DNA from: Rhizomicrobium sp.
GTDB taxonomy: Bacteria > Pseudomonadota > Alphaproteobacteria > Micropepsales > Micropepsaceae
Reading direction: 5' to 3'
Assembly: GCA_037200045.1 (NCBI GenBank)
Contig: JBBCHM010000001.1
Location: 1,240,001 to 1,304,000, forward strand
Length of the DNA stretch: 64,000 nt
Shown: positions 60,484-64,000 of the stretch, in pieces
Position numbering within the stretch: position 1 is the stretch's first letter
Layout of the letters: each line of letters opens with the position of its first letter
Notes under the pieces: generated by a model
Databases searched by the model: none
Seen by the model: the letters and a program-made list of their open reading frames with translations, nothing else
What the model was told of the DNA's origin: nothing
Program-made: the position numbers and the translations under genes

Positions 60484-61284
60484 TCACGCCCCCGTCGCGG
60501 TCAGTGTCAGCACGCTCTGCTTGTCGAGCACGCCGATCGGCTTGGCTCTGCGGCAGACCACGAGCGCCTGGATCTTCTCGTTCAGCCACATCTTCCGCGC
60601 CGCGTCGCGGATGTCGACCGATTGTTCGACCGTGTCGTCCTGCGCCGCGCCCTTCAAGGCGCGCAGGCTCTCGCTCTTCTTCGGGTCCGCCAGCACCTCG
60701 ACGATGTACTTGGTGATCTTGGTCTCGGCGTTTTCGCCGGTGAAGTCCTTCTTGCAGCCCTCGACCGGGATATAGCCGACATACTCGTCCTTCTCGCTCA
60801 TCAAAAGGACATGATAGAAGCCGCGGAACGCGAGCAGCTTGGCGAACACGCTCTTGATCTCCAGCGGGTTGAACGTCTTGCGCCCGGCCTTCAGCACGAG
60901 GAAGAAGCGCTTGTCCGCGGCCTGCTCGGGATTCTTCAGCGCCTCGGCATGGCGCGCGAGAAGGTCGCCGGCCAGATCGCCGGGCGTCGCCGTGACGGTC
61001 ACGGTCGCAATTTCGGGATCGCGGAACAGCGCGATGAACGGCAGCACGGGCGGCTCGTTGAGCGGCGAATAGGTGCTCGCCCGGCCGCCCTGGCCATGGC
61101 CCGACGGGTTCATCGCCATGAAGACCAGCACCGCCAGCGACGCGCCCGCGGTCAGGATCACGCCGATCGCCAGCACCTTGGCCGGCTCGACCGCCACGCC
61201 CAGATAGGGCGGCGCGAAATAGGCGGCGGCCAGCAGCACGGCGGCGACGATGCCGACCAGCGGTGCCACGATCTCCGCTTTCAT
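60484..61284 (-). CDS. Membrane-anchored CBS-domain protein
   Basis: A 266-aa protein with two N-terminal membrane helices (APLVGIVAAVLLAAAYF; AIGVILTAGASLAVLVFMAMN). Two CBS-like modules follow, at about 85-180 (HVLLMSEKDEYVGYIPVE) and about 205-262 (TVEQSVDIRDAARKMWLNEKIQALVVCRRAKPIGVLDKQSVLTL). Such domains bind adenosyl ligands; the regulatory target is unknown. GGGG precedes the ATG. It separates ivd from the thiolase gene. Confidence 0.75.
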   Translation of the reverse strand: MKAEIVAPLVGIVAAVLLAAAYFAPPYLGVAVEPAKVLAIGVILTAGASLAVLVFMAMNPSGHGQGGRASTYSPLNEPPVLPFIALFRDPEIATVTVTATPGDLAGDLLARHAEALKNPEQAADKRFFLVLKAGRKTFNPLEIKSVFAKLLAFRGFYHVLLMSEKDEYVGYIPVEGCKKDFTGENAETKITKYIVEVLADPKKSESLRALKGAAQDDTVEQSVDIRDAARKMWLNEKIQALVVCRRAKPIGVLDKQSVLTLTATGA

Positions 61285-61404
61285 GCCCCCATTCCCCTGC
61301 GCCAGCTTGGCCCGCTTATCGGTTGATGATAACTCAGGGGCCCGCTGCGGTCATGGCCTTTGTGCCATTGCGAGACAGGCGCGTAACCTAGGGATTTCAA
61401 GGAC

Positions 61405-62586
61405 ATGGCTAACACCGACATCGTCATCCTGGCCGGCGCCCGCACGCCGATGGGCGGATTCCAGGGCGAGCTTTCCGCGCTGGCCGCGCCCGCTTTGGGC
61501 GCCGCCGCGATCGGCGAAGCGATCAAGCGGGCCAAAATCGCCGCCGCCGACATCGACGAGACGGTGATGGGCTGCGTCCTGCCGGCCGGCCTCGGCCAGG
61601 CCCCGGCGCGCCAGGCGGCGGTCTTTGCCGGCGTGCCGTTCGACGTGCCGGCCACGACCGTCAACAAGATGTGCGGCTCCGGCATGAAGGCGGTGATGAT
61701 CGCCGCCGACCAGATCGCCGCCGGCCGTTCCGTGCTCGCCATCGCCGGCGGCATGGAGAGCATGTCGAACGCGCCCTACCTCCTGCCCAAGGCCCGCGCC
61801 GGCCTCAGGCTCGGCCATGGCGAGGTCAAGGATTCGATGTTCCTCGACGGCCTGGAGGACGCCTATGAGCACCGTCTGATGGGCAGCTTCGCCGAGGACG
61901 CGGCGCGCCACTATCAATTCACCCGCACCGAGCAGGACGCCTACGCCACCGAATCTCTGATGCGCGCCAAGCGCGCGCAGGACTCGGGCGCCTTCGCGGC
62001 GGAGATCGTCGCGGTGAAGGTCCCGACCCGGGGCGGCGAGACCAATGTCGCGCTCGACGAGCAGCCCAAGACCGCCAAGCCCGAGAAGATCCCGACCTTG
62101 AGGCCGGCCTTCGCCAAGGACGGCACGGTGACGGCGGCGAATTCCTCCTCGATCAGCGACGGCGCCGCGGCGCTGATCCTGTCGAGCGCCGCCGAAGCGC
62201 AGAAGCGCGGGCTGAAGCCCATCGCCCGCATCGTGGCGCAGGCGAGCAATGCGCATGAGCCCAAATGGTTCACCACCGCGCCGGTCGGCGCGATCCGGAA
62301 GGTGCTCAAGGCCGCCGGCTGGAGCACGGACGATGTCGACCTGTTCGAGATCAACGAGGCCTTCGCCGTCGTGGCGATGATCGCGATGCGCGACCTCGCC
62401 CTGCCACATGACAAGGTGAATGTGAACGGCGGCGCCTGCGCCCTGGGCCATCCGATCGGCGCCAGCGGCGCGCGCATCATCGTGACGCTGCTGAACGCGC
62501 TGGAAGCGCGCGGCAAGACGCGCGGCGTCGCCGCGCTCTGCATCGGCGGCGGCGAAGCGACGGCGGTGGCGGTGGAGCGGTTGTGA
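61405..62586 (+). CDS. Acetyl-CoA acetyltransferase (thiolase)
   Basis: A 393-aa thiolase catalysing condensation or cleavage of acetoacetyl-CoA, the last step of leucine breakdown. The acyl Cys90 is in VNKMCGSGMKAV. NEAFAVV, ALGHPIGASGAR with the His, and CIGGGEATAVAVER with the second Cys are present. Its length is typical of phaA/atoB-type enzymes. GTGA overlap with the next gene. ATG 61405 was used. Confidence 0.94.
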   Translation: MANTDIVILAGARTPMGGFQGELSALAAPALGAAAIGEAIKRAKIAAADIDETVMGCVLPAGLGQAPARQAAVFAGVPFDVPATTVNKMCGSGMKAVMIAADQIAAGRSVLAIAGGMESMSNAPYLLPKARAGLRLGHGEVKDSMFLDGLEDAYEHRLMGSFAEDAARHYQFTRTEQDAYATESLMRAKRAQDSGAFAAEIVAVKVPTRGGETNVALDEQPKTAKPEKIPTLRPAFAKDGTVTAANSSSISDGAAALILSSAAEAQKRGLKPIARIVAQASNAHEPKWFTTAPVGAIRKVLKAAGWSTDDVDLFEINEAFAVVAMIAMRDLALPHDKVNVNGGACALGHPIGASGARIIVTLLNALEARGKTRGVAALCIGGGEATAVAVERL

Positions 62587-62834
62587 CGGAACAGAAGTCG
62601 AAATATCTGGTTTGCTATGATTACGGCCAGGGAGGACTCTGGGCCTTCGTTTGTGCGCATTCCGTGGCCGAAATCACGGCCAAATATCCCGAATTGCTCA
62701 TCTTCCCCGAGCCGCCGCTTTTTTACGACAAGTCGCAACTGGATATGATTGCGGCTCAGTTCACCACAGACATCGACGATGAACCGACCGAATGGCTGGT
62801 GCAATTGGTCAGCGAGAGAGACAAGGACTTGTGA
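62583..62834 (+). CDS. Small protein of unknown function in the leucine cluster
   Basis: An 83-aa protein not recognised. It has [42 protein letters not shown] and an acidic C-terminus ([21 protein letters not shown]). No signal peptide or membrane helix. GTG 62583 overlaps the thiolase stop, and its own TGA overlaps the next GTG start, so it is tightly coupled in translation to thiolase and mccB. This suggests a role in the pathway. Confidence 0.75.
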   Translation: MTEQKSKYLVCYDYGQGGLWAFVCAHSVAEITAKYPELLIFPEPPLFYDKSQLDMIAAQFTTDIDDEPTEWLVQLVSERDKDL

Positions 62835-64000
62835 CCGCTATTAAATCCTCCATCTCCAGCACCGCGCTCGGGTTCAAGGCGAATGCCGAGGCGATGAGGA
62901 AACTTATCGAAGAATTGAAATCTCGCCAGGCCATAGCCTCCCTCGGCGGCGACGAGCGTTCGCGCAAGCGGCATACCGAACGCGGCAAGCTGCTCCCCCG
63001 CGAGCGGGTCGAGCGCCTGATCGATCCCGGTTCGCCCTTCCTCGAACTGTCGCCGCTCGCCGCCTTCGGCATGTATGACGGCGACATCCACGGCGCTGGT
63101 CTCATCACCGGAATCGGCCGCGTCAGCGGCCGCGAATGCGTCATCGTCTGCAACGACGCGACCATCAAGGGCGGCACCTATTATCCGATCACCGTGAAGA
63201 AGCATCTGCGGGCGCAGGAGATCGCGCAGCAGAACCGGCTGCCCTGCATCTATCTGGTCGACTCGGGCGGCGCGAACCTGCCGAACCAGGCCGAGATCTT
63301 CCCCGACCGCGACCATTTCGGCCGCATCTTCTTCAACCAGGCGAACATGAGCGCGGCGGGCATTCCGCAGATCGCTTCCGTGATGGGCTCCTGCACTGCG
63401 GGCGGCGCTTACGTGCCGGCGATGAGCGACGAGACCATCATCGTCAAAGGGCAGGGAACGATCTTCCTCGCCGGCCCGCCGCTGGTGAAGGCCGCCACCG
63501 GCGAGATCGTCACGGCGGAGGATCTCGGCGGCGCCGAGGTGCACGCCCGCCAGTCCGGCGTCGCCGACCACTACGCCAATGACGATCTCCATGCCCTCGC
63601 CATCGTCCGCCGCATCGTCGCCGGTCTCAACACGACCAAGCAGCCGAAAATCCCGCTCGCCCCACCCAGGCCGCCGGCCTACGAGACCGCCGAGCTCGAC
63701 GGCATCGTGCCGCCTTCGCTGGCGGTGCAATACGACGCGCGCGAGATCATCGCGCGGCTGGTCGACGGCTCGCAGTTCGACGAGTTCAAGAAGCTCTACG
63801 GCACGACCATCGTCACCGGCTTCGCCCATCTGGAGGGCGTGCCCGTCGGCATCATCGCCAACAACGGCATCCTGTTCTCCGAGAGCGCGCTCAAGGCGGC
63901 GCATTTCATCGAGCTGTGCTGCCAGCGCAGGATCCCGCTCCTGTTCCTGCAGAACATCGCGGGCTTCATGGTGGGCCGAAAATACGAGGCCGGCGGCATC
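62831..64000 (+). CDS. mccB: Methylcrotonyl-CoA carboxylase beta subunit, 5' part (3' end outside window)
   Basis: The first 390 codons of a carboxyltransferase that carboxylates 3-methylcrotonyl-CoA. It has [107 protein letters not shown], and [16 protein letters not shown] with the oxyanion glycines. It is typical of MCC beta rather than PCC beta. GTG 62831 overlaps the upstream stop. Its alpha subunit is probably downstream. Confidence 0.93.
   Translation, partial: MTAIKSSISSTALGFKANAEAMRKLIEELKSRQAIASLGGDERSRKRHTERGKLLPRERVERLIDPGSPFLELSPLAAFGMYDGDIHGAGLITGIGRVSGRECVIVCNDATIKGGTYYPITVKKHLRAQEIAQQNRLPCIYLVDSGGANLPNQAEIFPDRDHFGRIFFNQANMSAAGIPQIASVMGSCTAGGAYVPAMSDETIIVKGQGTIFLAGPPLVKAATGEIVTAEDLGGAEVHARQSGVADHYANDDLHALAIVRRIVAGLNTTKQPKIPLAPPRPPAYETAELDGIVPPSLAVQYDAREIIARLVDGSQFDEFKKLYGTTIVTGFAHLEGVPVGIIANNGILFSESALKAAHFIELCCQRRIPLLFLQNIAGFMVGRKYEAGGI

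Overview
The window is a 64 kb piece of a GC-rich alphaproteobacterial chromosome. Ribosomal and RNA polymerase gene order, ATP12 chaperone, UrcA protein, TonB receptors, short-form adenylate kinase and heavy use of 1-4 bp stop/start overlaps all fit that class. A lineage near Rhizomicrobium/Micropepsales is a guess from gene content, not shown.

Layout. (1) 1-7.9 kb: the 3' part of rpoC with a strong terminator, an O6-alkylguanine DNA methyltransferase, a minus-strand iron-uptake operon (TonB siderophore receptor, PiuC-type hydroxylase, Sel1 protein) behind Fur-like boxes, and a DinJ-YafQ toxin-antitoxin pair with a perfect operator palindrome. This block lies between rpoC and rpsL, which are often close neighbours. 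(2) 7.9-29.95 kb: the str, S10, spc and alpha ribosomal operons in canonical order (rpsL to rplQ, with fusA, tuf, secY, adk, rpoA). They are interrupted between adk and rpsM by three non-ribosomal genes: a catalytically dead beta-lactamase-like protein, a CadC-like regulator with a TolB-type sensor, and UrcA. (3) 30-39.1 kb: a degenerate GGDEF/EAL-like protein, a Do/Deg periplasmic protease, an outer-membrane barrel, rarA, crcB with a fluoride riboswitch, an RluC-type pseudouridine synthase, ATP12 and pccB. (4) 39.4-49.8 kb: an orphan small protein, a TPR-like protein, RidA, an M28 peptidase, a FUSC transporter, pccA, a second TonB receptor and an acylphosphatase. (5) 49.8-53.5 kb: a mini membrane protein, an Xre/ParS-RES toxin-antitoxin pair, lipB, an orphan FliN-like gene, and siroheme/APS-reductase genes. 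(6) 53.7-64 kb: tRNA-Leu(GAG), a lower-GC secreted beta-helix protein, two tandem cyclopropane-fatty-acid-synthase-like methyltransferases, and a leucine/acyl-CoA degradation cluster (isovaleryl-CoA dehydrogenase, thiolase, methylcrotonyl-CoA carboxylase beta) running off the window end.

Themes. Branched-chain and odd-chain acyl-CoA catabolism recurs: PCC alpha and beta, IVD, thiolase and MCC beta. A family of roughly 90-165 bp palindromic elements sits in at least ten intergenic spaces, five of them between convergent genes. Their hairpins differ between copies by paired changes that keep the stems intact, and the fullest copies carry outer terminal inverted repeats. This family, the fluoride riboswitch, the operator palindromes and the several pseudo-enzymes are the best leads. 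I found no clearly new multi-gene defence or biosynthetic system.
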